Source of the DNA: Paracoccaceae bacterium
Lineage (GTDB): Bacteria; Pseudomonadota; Alphaproteobacteria; Rhodobacterales; Rhodobacteraceae
Assembly (NCBI GenBank): GCA_019454225.1
Contig: CP075370.1
Location: forward strand, 2,036,001 to 2,100,000
Reading direction: 5' to 3'
DNA length: 64,000 nucleotides
In this document: piece by piece, positions 28,659 to 37,832 of the stretch
Position numbering within the stretch: the first letter of the stretch is position 1
Layout: each line of letters begins with the position of its first letter
Translations under genes and position numbers: made by a program
Notes under the pieces: generated by a model
Database searches by the model: none
What the model was told of the DNA's origin: nothing
What the model saw: only the letters and a program-made list of their open reading frames with translations

Positions 28659-29155
28659 GGCGCCTCTCCCTGGCGGGCCAGATGCGCCAGCCGGTCCAGC
28701 GCGCCTTGCAGGATATAGCCCGCCGCCACGGCATCGATCACCTCGGCGCGACGCTTTCGCGACGTATCCGCCTCCAGCAGTGCCCTTTCTGCCGCAACCG
28801 TGCTCAGCCGCTCGTCCCAGAACAGGATCGGCATCGGCGTCAGCCGCGACAGGTTGCGCGCGAAGGCCCGGGTCGACTGCGCCCGCGGGCCTTCGGAACC
28901 GTCCATGTTGCGCGGCAGGCCCAGCACGAACCCCACGGCCCCGCGCTCGGCCGCCACGGCCAGGATCGCCGCGGCGTCGAGGCTGAACTTCACCCGCCGC
29001 AGCGTGTGCAGGGCGCTTGCCACAACGCGCAGCCGGTCCGACAGCGCCAGCCCCACGGTCTTTTCCCCCAGGTCAAGGCCCATCAGCCCCCCCACCGGCG
29101 GCAGCAGCGCGGCGAATGCGGCAGCGTCCTCGGTGGCGGCGTTCGCCCCGGTCAC
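28655..29155 (-). CDS. ruvX: RuvX/YqgF family Holliday junction resolvase (ribosomal RNA processing)
   Basis: 166 residues from GTG 29155, which overlaps the ccmI stop as GTGA. RNase H-like fold: GLDLGEKTVGLALSD (first acidic residue), FVLGLPRNMDGSEGPRAQ, ILFWDERLSTVAAE (second acidic), DAVAAGYILQGALD. YqgF proteins process pre-16S rRNA 5' ends and may resolve Holliday junctions. A later start at ATG in LMGLDLGE would trim the N-terminus; the longer form is favoured by coupling. The DUF1289 start overlaps its stop. Confidence 0.9.
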   Translation of the reverse strand: MTGANAATEDAAAFAALLPPVGGLMGLDLGEKTVGLALSDRLRVVASALHTLRRVKFSLDAAAILAVAAERGAVGFVLGLPRNMDGSEGPRAQSTRAFARNLSRLTPMPILFWDERLSTVAAERALLEADTSRKRRAEVIDAVAAGYILQGALDRLAHLARQGEAP

Positions 29156-30387
29156 TCGGCCACCCCGGCCTCGCGGGCGGCGGCGTCGATCAGGGCAAGG
29201 TCCCCCTCGCGCCCGGCAAAGCTGCCGCGCGCCTCGTCGGCGATGGCGCGGGCGCGGTCGGTCCGGCCCAGCACGCCGAGGGCGCGGATCAGGCGCGCCC
29301 AGTCCTCTGCCGGGCCGCCCTCGGTGGCCAGGCGCTGCGACAGCCGGTCCACCATGCCGCCGATCATCGCGGCGCGCTCGGCCTCGGGCATCTCGGCCGC
29401 CGCCGCCATCGCCGCGGCATCCGGCCCGGCCGCCGCCCCTGCCAGCGGCGGCGGCGGATCGAACCGCGCCCCTGCCACCGCAGCCAGATCGCCGATCCGC
29501 CCGCGCACCTCGGGCTGCCATGGGCTTTCGTCGGGTGCCACCTCCAGGTAGCGGCGCCACAGCGTGAAGGCCAGGTCCGGCCGCCCGGTCTGCAACTGGG
29601 CGATCCCCATGAAGAACAGCGCGTCGGGATCGTTCGGCGCGCGTGCCAGCGCCTCGGCCAGCGCGGCCTCGGCCTCGGGCGAAACCGCGCCCCCCGCCGC
29701 CGCGATCATGTAGCGGGCCAGCAGCACATGATCCTGCGCCGATGCCTCGCCCCCCCGGATGGCGATCACCCGTTCCTGCGCCGCGCGCGCCTGCGGATAG
29801 CGGCCCAGCCGCGCCTCGTTCTCGGCCAGCAGGCGATGACCCACCAGATCGTCCGGCCGCTCGGCAAGGCGGCTGCGCAACTGCGCCATCAGCTCCATGA
29901 AATCCGGCGGCGCCTCGGCCGGGGGCAGGGCGGTCGCGGCCGCCTCGGCCTCGGCCTGCGCCGGCCGGGCGGCGCGCAGGGTCTCGGCCATGGCATGACG
30001 CGCCGACAGCGGCAGGTCGGGATATCCCGGCGCGCCCAGCGTCAGATAGCCCCAGATGCCGCCGCCGATCACCGTCGCGACGGCCAGCATCGCCGCCAGG
30101 GCGCGCGGGCCCCGCGCCGCCGCCACCGCGGGCGCCGCAGCCCGCGTGTCGGCCGCCAGCAGCCGCCGCGCCACCTCGGTGCGCAGCCGCGCCGCCTCAT
30201 CCTCGGCCACCACGCCGCGCGCCACGTCGCGCGCGATCTCGGCCAGCTGGTCGCGATAGACCTGCGCGTCATGCCGGGCGGTGGCCCCCGGATCGTCCCC
30301 GCCTCGCCGCAGGCTGACCAGCAGCAGCGCCGTCACCGCCAACGCCATGCCACCCGCCGCAACCCAGAACCACACCGTGTCTGCCAC
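29152..30387 (-). CDS. ccmI: Cytochrome c biogenesis protein CcmI
   Basis: About 411 residues. CcmI is a membrane-bound chaperone that presents apocytochrome c to the haem ligation machinery. The N-terminus has two membrane helices (FWVAAGGMALAVTALLLV and LAAMLAVATVIGGGIWGYL) flanking a cytoplasmic loop RHDAQVYRDQLAEIARDVARG, a CcmI hallmark. A periplasmic TPR-like domain follows (LVGHRLLAENEARLGRYPQAR). The start is uncertain: GTG 30387 fits the family better, while ATG 30423 would add 12 residues. The stop couples to ruvX. The other ccm genes are not in the window. Confidence 0.88.
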   Translation of the reverse strand: MADTVWFWVAAGGMALAVTALLLVSLRRGGDDPGATARHDAQVYRDQLAEIARDVARGVVAEDEAARLRTEVARRLLAADTRAAAPAVAAARGPRALAAMLAVATVIGGGIWGYLTLGAPGYPDLPLSARHAMAETLRAARPAQAEAEAAATALPPAEAPPDFMELMAQLRSRLAERPDDLVGHRLLAENEARLGRYPQARAAQERVIAIRGGEASAQDHVLLARYMIAAAGGAVSPEAEAALAEALARAPNDPDALFFMGIAQLQTGRPDLAFTLWRRYLEVAPDESPWQPEVRGRIGDLAAVAGARFDPPPPLAGAAAGPDAAAMAAAAEMPEAERAAMIGGMVDRLSQRLATEGGPAEDWARLIRALGVLGRTDRARAIADEARGSFAGREGDLALIDAAAREAGVAE

Positions 30388-30528
30388 TCGCCGCCCCGTG
30401 CCTTGCGCATTCCCTGTCCACATAGGCGCCACGCGGGCCGGGCAAAACCCCCTAAACCGTCGCAGGCTGCGTCTGCGGATCGCGAAATCACTTGCGCGCA
30501 ACGCGATCGCGCAGCAGAGATTCCGGGC

Positions 30529-31449
30529 ATGACCGAGCGCCTGGCCTGCGCCATCCTGTTTGCGGATATCGTCGGAAGCACGCGTCTCTACGAGATGCTG
30601 GGCGATGAACGGGCACTGGCCGTCGTCAACGCGTGCATGGAGGCGATGACGCTGGCCGTCGAGGCGCAGCACGGCCGCGTGGTCAAGACCATCGGCGACG
30701 CGGTGATGGCCACCTTTCCGGCCGCCGAACCTGCCTTTCTCGGCGCGATGGACCTGCGGCGCCGGATCAACGCGCTGCCCGCGATCGAGGCGGGCGACCG
30801 CCCGATCCGGCCGCGCGTCCGTGTCGGCCTGCATTTCGGCCAGGCGCTGCGCGAGCACGATGACTATTTCGGCGATGCCGTGAACGTCGCCGCCCGCATG
30901 TCCGAAATGGCCAGCGCTGGCCAGATCCTGACGACCGGCGACCTGCTCGACCAGCTTGCGCCCTACATGCGCGCGCTCGCGACCGAGTTTGCCGAGATCG
31001 AGGTCAAGGGCCGGCACGATCCGGTGCGGGTGGCGCGCGTGGCCGATGATTCGGCTGCCAAGGAAAACACCCTTGTCAGCCTGGCCGCACCTGCGCCGCC
31101 GCGTGCTGCCGAGATCAGCATCGCCCTGTCCTACCGGGGTCGCAGACTGCGGATGGATGCCCAGAGCAGGCGGATCCTGTTCGGGCGCGAGGCCGGTTGC
31201 GACGTGATCCTGACCGGCCCCTCGGCCAGCCGCCAGCATGCCACGATCGAACTGCGCCGCGACAAGGTGATCCTGATCGACCACAGTTCCAACGGCACCT
31301 GCCTGATCCTTGGCGCCGACCGCCCGATCCGCCTGCGACGCGAGGAATTCGGCCTGATCAACAGCGGGCGCATCGTGTTCGGCACCCCCGAGGCCGCGGA
31401 TGCCGATGTGCTCGATTTCACGATCGGCCAAGCTGCAGGCCACGATTGA
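30529..31449 (+). CDS. Class III adenylate/guanylate cyclase fused to an FHA domain
   Basis: 306 residues. Residues 4-165 are a class III cyclase catalytic domain: metal-binding Asp in ILFADIVGSTRL and VKTIGDAVMATF, and the transition-state Asn and Arg in YFGDAVNVAARM. A lysine before TIGDA and an aspartate before YFGD fit adenylate rather than guanylate specificity. Residues 200-300 are a forkhead-associated domain with RILFGREAGCDVIL, SASRQHATIE and SSNGTCLIL, which binds phosphothreonine proteins. No membrane segment, so probably soluble. The cyclase may be placed at a phosphorylated partner. It is divergent from ccmI and followed by an unknown gene after 114 bp. Confidence 0.92.
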   Translation: MTERLACAILFADIVGSTRLYEMLGDERALAVVNACMEAMTLAVEAQHGRVVKTIGDAVMATFPAAEPAFLGAMDLRRRINALPAIEAGDRPIRPRVRVGLHFGQALREHDDYFGDAVNVAARMSEMASAGQILTTGDLLDQLAPYMRALATEFAEIEVKGRHDPVRVARVADDSAAKENTLVSLAAPAPPRAAEISIALSYRGRRLRMDAQSRRILFGREAGCDVILTGPSASRQHATIELRRDKVILIDHSSNGTCLILGADRPIRLRREEFGLINSGRIVFGTPEAADADVLDFTIGQAAGHD

Positions 31450-31563
31450 CCGACGCCCCCGCCGGATGCTACCGACTCCGTATCTGATCTATTGACCAAA
31501 GTGAATTTCCTGCCGCGCGCCCCACTGCCGGGGCGTCCGCGACCATATTGGAACGGTGATATC

Positions 31564-32562
31564 ATGCCGTATATCCTGCGCATCGGTTCTCAGGTGGTCA
31601 TCCTTGACGACGCCGACGCGGACAGGGTTCTCACACAGCTTGTGCGCATGGTCCGCCTCCAGGTCTGGGGCAGGGCGGGCGGGCCGGATTCCTATTTCCA
31701 GAGCTATTACCGCATATGGCAGAGCCACAGCCGCTATCATGACATCAACCTGTTCCTCTGGACGGTCGAGGCGCTTGGCGGGGCGACCCTGCCGTCCTCG
31801 GCCAACGTCAACCGCCTGCGCAATCTCAACCGTGCCCTGAACTCCTGCCTGACGCCGCGGCGGATCGGCGAGTTCTTTCGCCGTTTCCCCGAATATGACC
31901 GTCGGCAGGGGCGCTTCGTGCGCGACATGCGCCGCTATCTCGACCGGGTGGTGGGCGGGACCGGCACGCTCATCACGATCGCCGAGGTGACGCGCGACGC
32001 CTCGTTCTTCACGCTCAGCGTCTGCGCCGGCATCCTGACGGCGGGTGCCAGCACCGCGGCCGAGGCCGCGGCGGTCACGACAGGCAGCGCCCTGATGCGG
32101 TCGGCGGCCTCGACCTTCCTGATCTCGCAGATCGAACACTGTGCCACCAACATCGGGCGCACCATGGCGGGCGAACGGGTGACCTATTCCGAAACCGGGT
32201 CCGAGATCATGAACGATGCCATCGGCGCCCTGACCGACGCGATGCTGGGCGAAGTGGTCGGCCACTTCCTGGAACCGCTTGTCGGCGACGTGACCACCTT
32301 TGCCCGCCGCGAGATCAGCCGCGGCAACCTGACCGGCGGGATGTCGATGGAAATCACCAATACCATGCTGGAAGACGCCGTCACCGGCGCCATCCAGCAG
32401 ATGCTGCGCGAAGGTCCGGGCACGGTCCGGCGGCTGCTCGAGGCGTGCCGCGGCTCGTCGGGTCCGCGCGCCTACGCCCGGCTTTTTGCCGAAGGCTTCA
32501 TGCAGGACCGCCTGTTCCGCCGCCTGCTCGAGGCGCAGATCCAGCGCGCAGGCGGGGGGTGA
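31564..32562 (+). CDS. Unknown protein downstream of the cyclase-FHA gene
   Basis: 332 residues, not recognised. The N-terminal third is basic and aromatic-rich (SYFQSYYRIWQSHSRYHDIN; then LNRALNSCLTPRRIGEFFRRF). A hydrophobic Ala-rich stretch follows around residues 155-200 (FFTLSVCAGILTAGASTAAE) that could be a membrane hairpin or a helical bundle. The C-terminal half has amphipathic helices. No signal peptide. It starts at ATG 31564 or an in-frame TTG at 31492. The co-directional cyclase-FHA upstream suggests they act together. A toxin or effector role was considered but no motif supports it. Confidence 0.7.
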   Translation: MPYILRIGSQVVILDDADADRVLTQLVRMVRLQVWGRAGGPDSYFQSYYRIWQSHSRYHDINLFLWTVEALGGATLPSSANVNRLRNLNRALNSCLTPRRIGEFFRRFPEYDRRQGRFVRDMRRYLDRVVGGTGTLITIAEVTRDASFFTLSVCAGILTAGASTAAEAAAVTTGSALMRSAASTFLISQIEHCATNIGRTMAGERVTYSETGSEIMNDAIGALTDAMLGEVVGHFLEPLVGDVTTFARREISRGNLTGGMSMEITNTMLEDAVTGAIQQMLREGPGTVRRLLEACRGSSGPRAYARLFAEGFMQDRLFRRLLEAQIQRAGGG

Positions 32563-32696
32563 CGCCAGGGCGCGGGGTCTGACACCATGTCGCAATCGGA
32601 TGGATTGCGCCGTATCGGCGCTTGGGGGATGGTCGGTTTCACCCCATGAACGGCAAGGCAACCGGTGCCCCGTTCAGCCATAGGATTCGCGCGCCC

Positions 32697-33944
32697 ATGT
32701 CACGCTATTCGGTCTTTGCCATCGCACGCGAGGCGATGCGCCACCATACCGGCTGGACCCGCGCCTGGACCAGCCCGGAGCCGCGTGCGCGCTATGACGC
32801 GATCATCGTGGGCGCGGGGGGGCACGGGCTGGCCACCGCCTATTACCTCGGCAAGAACCATGGCATCACCAATGTCGCGGTGCTGGAGAAGGGCTGGCTG
32901 GGCGGCGGCAACACCGGCCGCAACACCACCATCATCCGGTCGAACTACCTGCAGGACGCCTCCGCCGCGATCTACGAAAAGGCCCGCAGCCTGTACGAGA
33001 CGCTGAGCCAGGACCTGAACTACAACGTCATGTTCAGCCCCCGCGGCGTGATGATGCTGGCCCAGACCGAGCATGAGGTGCGCGGCTACCGGCGCACCGC
33101 CCATGCCAATTCGCTGCAGGGCGTCGCCACCGAATTCATCACCCCCGAACGGGTCAAGGAACTGGTCCCGATCATCTCGATCGACGGGCCGCGCTATCCG
33201 GTCCTCGGCGCGCTGTGGCAGCCCCGCGGCGGCACCGCGCGGCACGACGCGGTGGCCTGGGGCTATGCCCGCGCCTGCTCGGACATGGGCATGCACATCA
33301 TCCAGAACTGCGAGGTCACCGGCGTCCGGTCCGAGGGCGGTCGCGTCACCGGCGTCACCACGACCCGCGGCGACATCGGCTGCACCCGCCTCGGCATCGT
33401 GGTCGCGGGCCATTCGGGGCAGCTCGCCGCCATGGCGGGCTTCCGCCTGCCGGTCGAATCGCTCTGCCTGCAGGCGCTGGTGTCCGAACCGATCAAGCCC
33501 TGCATGGATGTGGTCGTCATGGCCAACACGGTGCATGGCTACATGTCGCAGTCCGACAAGGGCGAGATGGTGATCGGCGGCGGCACCGACGGCTTCAACA
33601 ACTTCACCCAGCGCGGCAGCTTCCACCACATCGAGGAGACGCTGCGCGCCCTGGTCGAGACCTTCCCGATGCTCAGCCGCCTCAAGATGCTGCGCCAGTG
33701 GGGCGGGATCGTCGACATGACGGGCGACCGCAGCCCGATCATCTCGAAAACCCCGCTGGCCAACTGCTTCATCAACTGCGGCTGGGGCACCGGCGGGTTC
33801 AAGGCGATCCCCGGCTCGGGCTGGGCGATGGCCGAACTGATGGCACGCGGCGAACCCGGGCCCCTGGCGGCCGAGTTCGACATGTTCCGCTTCCGCGAGG
33901 GACGCTTCATCGACGAATCGGTGGCGGCCGGGGTGGCACATTGA
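32697..33944 (+). CDS. soxB: Sarcosine oxidase beta subunit
   Basis: Flavin subunit of the heterotetrameric enzyme that oxidises sarcosine to glycine and formaldehyde equivalents (5,10-methylene-THF). 415 residues from ATG 32697, the usual length. The FAD-binding GxGxxG is in YDAIIVGAGGHGLATAYYLG near residue 38. The likely covalent FMN histidine is His183, in GGTARHDAVAWG. The C-terminal DMTGDRSPIISKTP and NCGWGTGGFKAIPGSG are typical. ATG 32646 would add 17 residues. It is separated from soxD by a small membrane protein gene (34096-34479). Confidence 0.95.
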   Translation: MSRYSVFAIAREAMRHHTGWTRAWTSPEPRARYDAIIVGAGGHGLATAYYLGKNHGITNVAVLEKGWLGGGNTGRNTTIIRSNYLQDASAAIYEKARSLYETLSQDLNYNVMFSPRGVMMLAQTEHEVRGYRRTAHANSLQGVATEFITPERVKELVPIISIDGPRYPVLGALWQPRGGTARHDAVAWGYARACSDMGMHIIQNCEVTGVRSEGGRVTGVTTTRGDIGCTRLGIVVAGHSGQLAAMAGFRLPVESLCLQALVSEPIKPCMDVVVMANTVHGYMSQSDKGEMVIGGGTDGFNNFTQRGSFHHIEETLRALVETFPMLSRLKMLRQWGGIVDMTGDRSPIISKTPLANCFINCGWGTGGFKAIPGSGWAMAELMARGEPGPLAAEFDMFRFREGRFIDESVAAGVAH

Positions 33945-34095
33945 CCCGGCAATCGCGCCACGCCACGCATGGGGTGCAGACCGGCCCTGCGGCCCCGGCC
34001 TGGGCGGAACTCCGCCGTACCGCGGGAACCGCCCGGAACCTTGCCCGTGCCGCGGGTGTTCTTCGTCCAGTAGCAACTGGAATGGAGACACTCCC

Positions 34096-34479
34096 ATGGC
34101 CTACGAACAAGACCGCATCACCGGCAACCGCATCCATCCGGCGGAACCGGCCACGGGCTACGGCCTCTGGCCTTTCGCGGGTGTCGTTGCCGTCCTCGCC
34201 ATCGTGGCGCTCGTCATCTTCGGCTCGACCGGCTCGGACGATCCGGCGCCCGCGACGCAGCCCGCCGTCGTGGCACCCGCAGCCCCGTCGCCTGACGCGG
34301 CGCCTCCGGGCGCTGCCGATCCCGCGCTGCCCGGCACCGCCGCGCCCAGCGTCCCGACTGAGCCCGGCGCCGTCGATCCTGTCGCGCCCAGCGTTCCGGC
34401 GGAACCCGGCGCCACGGCGCCCGACGCCGCTGCTCCGGCAGACCCGCTGCCCGAACCCGCGCCCGCTCCGGCCAACTGA
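34096..34479 (+). CDS. Small membrane protein with Pro/Ala-rich tail, inside the sox locus
   Basis: 127 residues, GGAGAC ribosome site. A short N-terminal cytoplasmic part (MAYEQDRITGNRIHP) is followed by one membrane helix (WPFAGVVAVLAIVALVIFG, residues 29-48), then about 80 residues very rich in Pro, Ala, Ser and Asp (low complexity). The tail is likely outside the cytoplasm. Not recognised. It lies between soxB and soxD in place of the usual direct junction, and is followed by a strong terminator (34515-34546), so it may be made from a separate short mRNA together with soxB read-through. Confidence 0.8.
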   Translation: MAYEQDRITGNRIHPAEPATGYGLWPFAGVVAVLAIVALVIFGSTGSDDPAPATQPAVVAPAAPSPDAAPPGAADPALPGTAAPSVPTEPGAVDPVAPSVPAEPGATAPDAAAPADPLPEPAPAPAN

Positions 34480-34514
34480 CGCCGCGCGCGGGCCCGCCGC
34501 AACGACCCGGACAC

Positions 34515-34546
34515 CCCGGGGGGCAACCGCCCCCCGGGCCTTTCCC
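34515..34546 (+). terminator. Rho-independent terminator between the small membrane gene and soxD
   Basis: CCCGGGGGGC (34515-34524), loop AACC, GCCCCCCGGG (34529-34538): a perfect 10-bp stem, followed by CCTTTCCC. It sits 35 bp after the stop of the small membrane gene and before soxD, so soxDAG probably needs its own promoter or read-through. Confidence 0.72.
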
Positions 34547-34563
34547 ATGCCCAAGGCCCGCCC

Positions 34564-34884
34564 ATGCTGATCCTGACCTGCCCCTGTTGCGGCGTCCAAG
34601 CCGAGGAAACCGAACTCGCCCCGGGGGGCGAGGCGCATCTGAAGCGTTTCGGGCCGGGATCGTCCGACGACGATTTCGATGCCTACATGTTCGCGCGCAA
34701 GAACCCGCGCGGCGTGCATTTCGAACGCTGGCGCCACGCCTATGGCTGCGGCAAGTGGTTCCTGGCCGCCCGCTGCACCGCCACGCTCGAAGTGTTCGGC
34801 ACCTATCCGGCGCAGACCACGGCCCCGCCCGACCACATCATTGACGCGATCCGCGCCCGCCGCCCGGGATGGAGCCCCGCATGA
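34564..34884 (+). CDS. soxD: Sarcosine oxidase delta subunit
   Basis: 106 residues. The small zinc-binding subunit of the tetrameric enzyme. LTCPCCGVQAEET near the N-terminus gives the zinc-cysteine cluster; HAYGCGKWFLAARCTATLEV gives the second half, as in known delta subunits. The stop overlaps the soxA start (ATGA). Upstream is the terminator at 34515-34546, so the promoter for soxDAG may lie in the short stretch 34547-34563 or transcription reads through. Confidence 0.95.
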   Translation: MLILTCPCCGVQAEETELAPGGEAHLKRFGPGSSDDDFDAYMFARKNPRGVHFERWRHAYGCGKWFLAARCTATLEVFGTYPAQTTAPPDHIIDAIRARRPGWSPA

Positions 34885-37832
34885 CCGCCCGCCTTCCCCT
34901 TCAGGGCCGCCTGATCGACCGCACGCGACGGCTCGACTTTACCTTCAACGGCAAGCGGATGACCGGCCACCCCGGCGATACCCTGGCCTCGGCGCTGCTG
35001 GCGAACGGCCAGATGCTTGTCGGGCGCAGCTTCAAGTATCACCGGCCGCGCGGCATCCTGGCCTCGGGCGCGGAAGAACCGAACGCACTCGTCAATCTCG
35101 GCGCCGGGGGGCATTTCGAGCCCAACCAGCGCGCCACCACCACCGAACTGGCCGAAGGCATGCAGGCGGCCAGCCAGAACCACTGGCCCAGCCTCGACTT
35201 CGACATCGGCGCGCTGAACGCCCATGCCGCGCGGTTCCTGCCGGCCGGGTTCTACTACAAGACCTTCATACATCCCCGGCCGTTCTGGAAGCATGTCTTC
35301 GAACCGGTGATCCGCCAGTCGGCGGGCCTTGGCCGGGCGCCGAAGGACCGTGATGCCGATACCTACGACCAGGCCTATGCCTTCTGCGACGATCTGGTGA
35401 TCGGCGGCGGCGCTGCCGGCCTGGCCGCCGCCCGGGCGGCGGGCCGTGCCGGCCGCCGGGTGATCCTTGTCGAGATGACGCCGCATTGGGGCGGCCGCGC
35501 CCCGGTCGAGGGCGAGACGATCGAGGGTCAGCCCGCCGGGGACTGGGTGGCGGCCACCGTCGCCGAACTGGCCGGACTGCCGAATGTCACCCTGCGCACC
35601 CGCTGCATGGCGGCGGGCATCTATGACCACGGCTATGCGCTGGCCGAGGAAACGCTGGCCGCGCCCGGCCCGCGCAAGCGGCTGTGGCGCATCCGCGCCG
35701 CCCGGGTGATCGCCGCCAACGGCGCGCACGAACGCCCGCTGCCCTTTCCCGGCAATGACGTGCCGGGCGTCATGCTGGCGGGGGCGGTGCGCGACTATCT
35801 GGTCAACTGGGCCGTCAGCCCGGGCGACCGCACGGTGATCGTGACCAACAACGACAGCGCGTACCTGACCGCTTTCCGGCTGGTCGAGGCCGGATTGATG
35901 GTGCCCGCGATCCTCGATACCCGGCCGGTGGTCTCGGGCGACCTGCCCGACCGGGCCCGCGCCATGGGCATCCGGGTGGAACCCGGTCGCTGCGTGGTCC
36001 GGGTCAAGGGCGGCAAGCGCGTCACCGGCATCGGCGTCGGGCTGGTGCAGGGCGAGGGTGCGGTGCTTGAGGAAATCGCCTGCGAGGCCGTCGCCATGTC
36101 GGGCGGCTGGACCCCGGCCGTGCATTTCTGGAGCCATTGCGGCGGCAAGCTGGTCTGGGACGACCGGATGTCGGCCTTCCTGCCCGACCTGTCGCGTCCG
36201 CCGGTCAATCATGACGGGGCGGCGCTGGTGCTGCCCGTGGGCGCTGCCGCGGGCTTCATGGATGTTGCGCAGGCGGTCGAGTCAGCGGGCGCCCTGTCGG
36301 GACGGATGCCAGACGCAAGCCAGACGCCTGCCATACCCGCGCCAGCCCCCGTTCCGCTGGGTGCGGGGCCCGCGCTGAAGGCCAAGATGTGGCTCGACTA
36401 CCAGAACGATGTGAAGGTGTCGGACGTCGAACTGGCCGCCCGCGAGGGCTATGAATCGGTCGAACACACCAAGCGCTACACCACGCTGGGGATGGCGACG
36501 GATCAAGGAAAGACAAGTAATATCAATGGGCTGTCCGTCCTTGCCAAGGCCCTTGGCACGGCAATTCCGGATGTCGGCACCACCACGTTCCGGCCGCCCT
36601 ACGCCCCGGTGACCATCGGCGCGCTGGCCGGCGAGGCGCGCGGCGCGATCTTCCAGCCCCTGCGCCGCACCCCTATCCACGAATGGCACGAGAAATCAGG
36701 AGCTTACTGGGAACCCGTCGGCCAGTGGCGCCGCCCCTACTGCTTCCCCAGGGCCGGGGAAAGCCATGCGCAAGCGGTCGAGCGAGAGGTGAATAACACC
36801 CGCCAAGCCGTTGGAATGCTTGATGCATCCACGCTTGGCAAGATCGTCGTCAAGGGCCCCGATGCGGGCCGCTTCCTCGACATGCTCTACACCAATGTGA
36901 TGTCGACCCTGCCGATAGGCCGCTGCCGCTATGGCCTGATGTGCAACGAACAGGGATTCCTGTCCGACGACGGCGTGGTGGCACGACTGGATGCGGACAC
37001 CTGGCTCTGCCACACCACATCTGGTGGGGCCGATCGCATCCACGGCTGGATGGAAGACTGGCTGCAATGCGAATGGTGGGACTGGCAGGTGTTCACCGCC
37101 AACCTGACCGAGCAGTACGGCCAGATCGCCGTCGTCGGCCCCAAGGCCCGCGCCCTGCTGGAGTCGCTGGGCGGGATGGACGTCTCGAAAGAGGCGCTGC
37201 CATTCATGGGCTGGTCCGAGGGAACGCTTGCCGGGCACCCTGTCCGGGTCTTCCGCATCAGCTTTTCCGGTGAGCTTTCCTACGAGATTTCAGTGCCTTC
37301 CGGGCAGACCCTGCAACTGTGGTCGAAGATTGCCGAGGCCGGTGCGGCCCACGGCATCATGCCCTACGGCACCGAGGCGCTGCATGTCATGCGGGCCGAA
37401 AAGGGCTTCATCATGATCGGGGACGAAACCGACGGCACGGTCATTCCGCAGGATCTTGGCCTGGACTGGGCGATCTCGAAGAAGAAGGCCGACTATCTCG
37501 GCAAGCGCGGGCAGGAGCGCAGCCACTTCCACAAACCCGACCGCTGGAAACTGGTGGGGCTGGAGACGACGGACGGTTCGGTCATTCCCGACGGCGCCTA
37601 TGCGGTGGCCGAAGGGGTGAATGACAACGGACAGAAGATGACGGAAGGTCGTGTGACATCAACCTACTACAGCCCGACCTTGAAGCGCGGGATCGCGATG
37701 GGCCTGGTCGCGCGCGGACCGGAACGGATGGGCCAGACGCTGCGCTTCACCAAGCTTGAGGGCGGCACGGTCGAGGCGCGCATCGTGAACCCGGTGTTCT
37801 ACGATCCGAAGGGAGAGCGGCAGGATGTCTGA
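34881..37832 (+). CDS. soxA: Sarcosine oxidase alpha subunit
   Basis: 983 residues, the expected size. The N-terminal domain (about residues 15-110) is ferredoxin-like 2Fe-2S-like fold (FTFNGKRMTGHPGDTLASALLANG); the NAD/FAD-binding GxGxxG is at residues 175-180 (DLVIGGGAAGLAAARAAG). A central second flavin/NAD region follows (RVIAANGAHERPLPFPGNDVPG). The C-terminal 400 residues are a GcvT-like aminomethyltransferase domain that binds tetrahydrofolate (MLDASTLGKIVVKGPDAGRF, then GTEALHVMRAEKGF). It is coupled to soxD by ATGA and overlaps soxG by 8 bp. Confidence 0.96.
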   Translation: MTARLPLQGRLIDRTRRLDFTFNGKRMTGHPGDTLASALLANGQMLVGRSFKYHRPRGILASGAEEPNALVNLGAGGHFEPNQRATTTELAEGMQAASQNHWPSLDFDIGALNAHAARFLPAGFYYKTFIHPRPFWKHVFEPVIRQSAGLGRAPKDRDADTYDQAYAFCDDLVIGGGAAGLAAARAAGRAGRRVILVEMTPHWGGRAPVEGETIEGQPAGDWVAATVAELAGLPNVTLRTRCMAAGIYDHGYALAEETLAAPGPRKRLWRIRAARVIAANGAHERPLPFPGNDVPGVMLAGAVRDYLVNWAVSPGDRTVIVTNNDSAYLTAFRLVEAGLMVPAILDTRPVVSGDLPDRARAMGIRVEPGRCVVRVKGGKRVTGIGVGLVQGEGAVLEEIACEAVAMSGGWTPAVHFWSHCGGKLVWDDRMSAFLPDLSRPPVNHDGAALVLPVGAAAGFMDVAQAVESAGALSGRMPDASQTPAIPAPAPVPLGAGPALKAKMWLDYQNDVKVSDVELAAREGYESVEHTKRYTTLGMATDQGKTSNINGLSVLAKALGTAIPDVGTTTFRPPYAPVTIGALAGEARGAIFQPLRRTPIHEWHEKSGAYWEPVGQWRRPYCFPRAGESHAQAVEREVNNTRQAVGMLDASTLGKIVVKGPDAGRFLDMLYTNVMSTLPIGRCRYGLMCNEQGFLSDDGVVARLDADTWLCHTTSGGADRIHGWMEDWLQCEWWDWQVFTANLTEQYGQIAVVGPKARALLESLGGMDVSKEALPFMGWSEGTLAGHPVRVFRISFSGELSYEISVPSGQTLQLWSKIAEAGAAHGIMPYGTEALHVMRAEKGFIMIGDETDGTVIPQDLGLDWAISKKKADYLGKRGQERSHFHKPDRWKLVGLETTDGSVIPDGAYAVAEGVNDNGQKMTEGRVTSTYYSPTLKRGIAMGLVARGPERMGQTLRFTKLEGGTVEARIVNPVFYDPKGERQDV

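Noticed and set aside
34803-36212. Open frame of 469 residues antisense to soxA
   Set aside because: soxA is strongly supported, and this frame has no start signal or motif.
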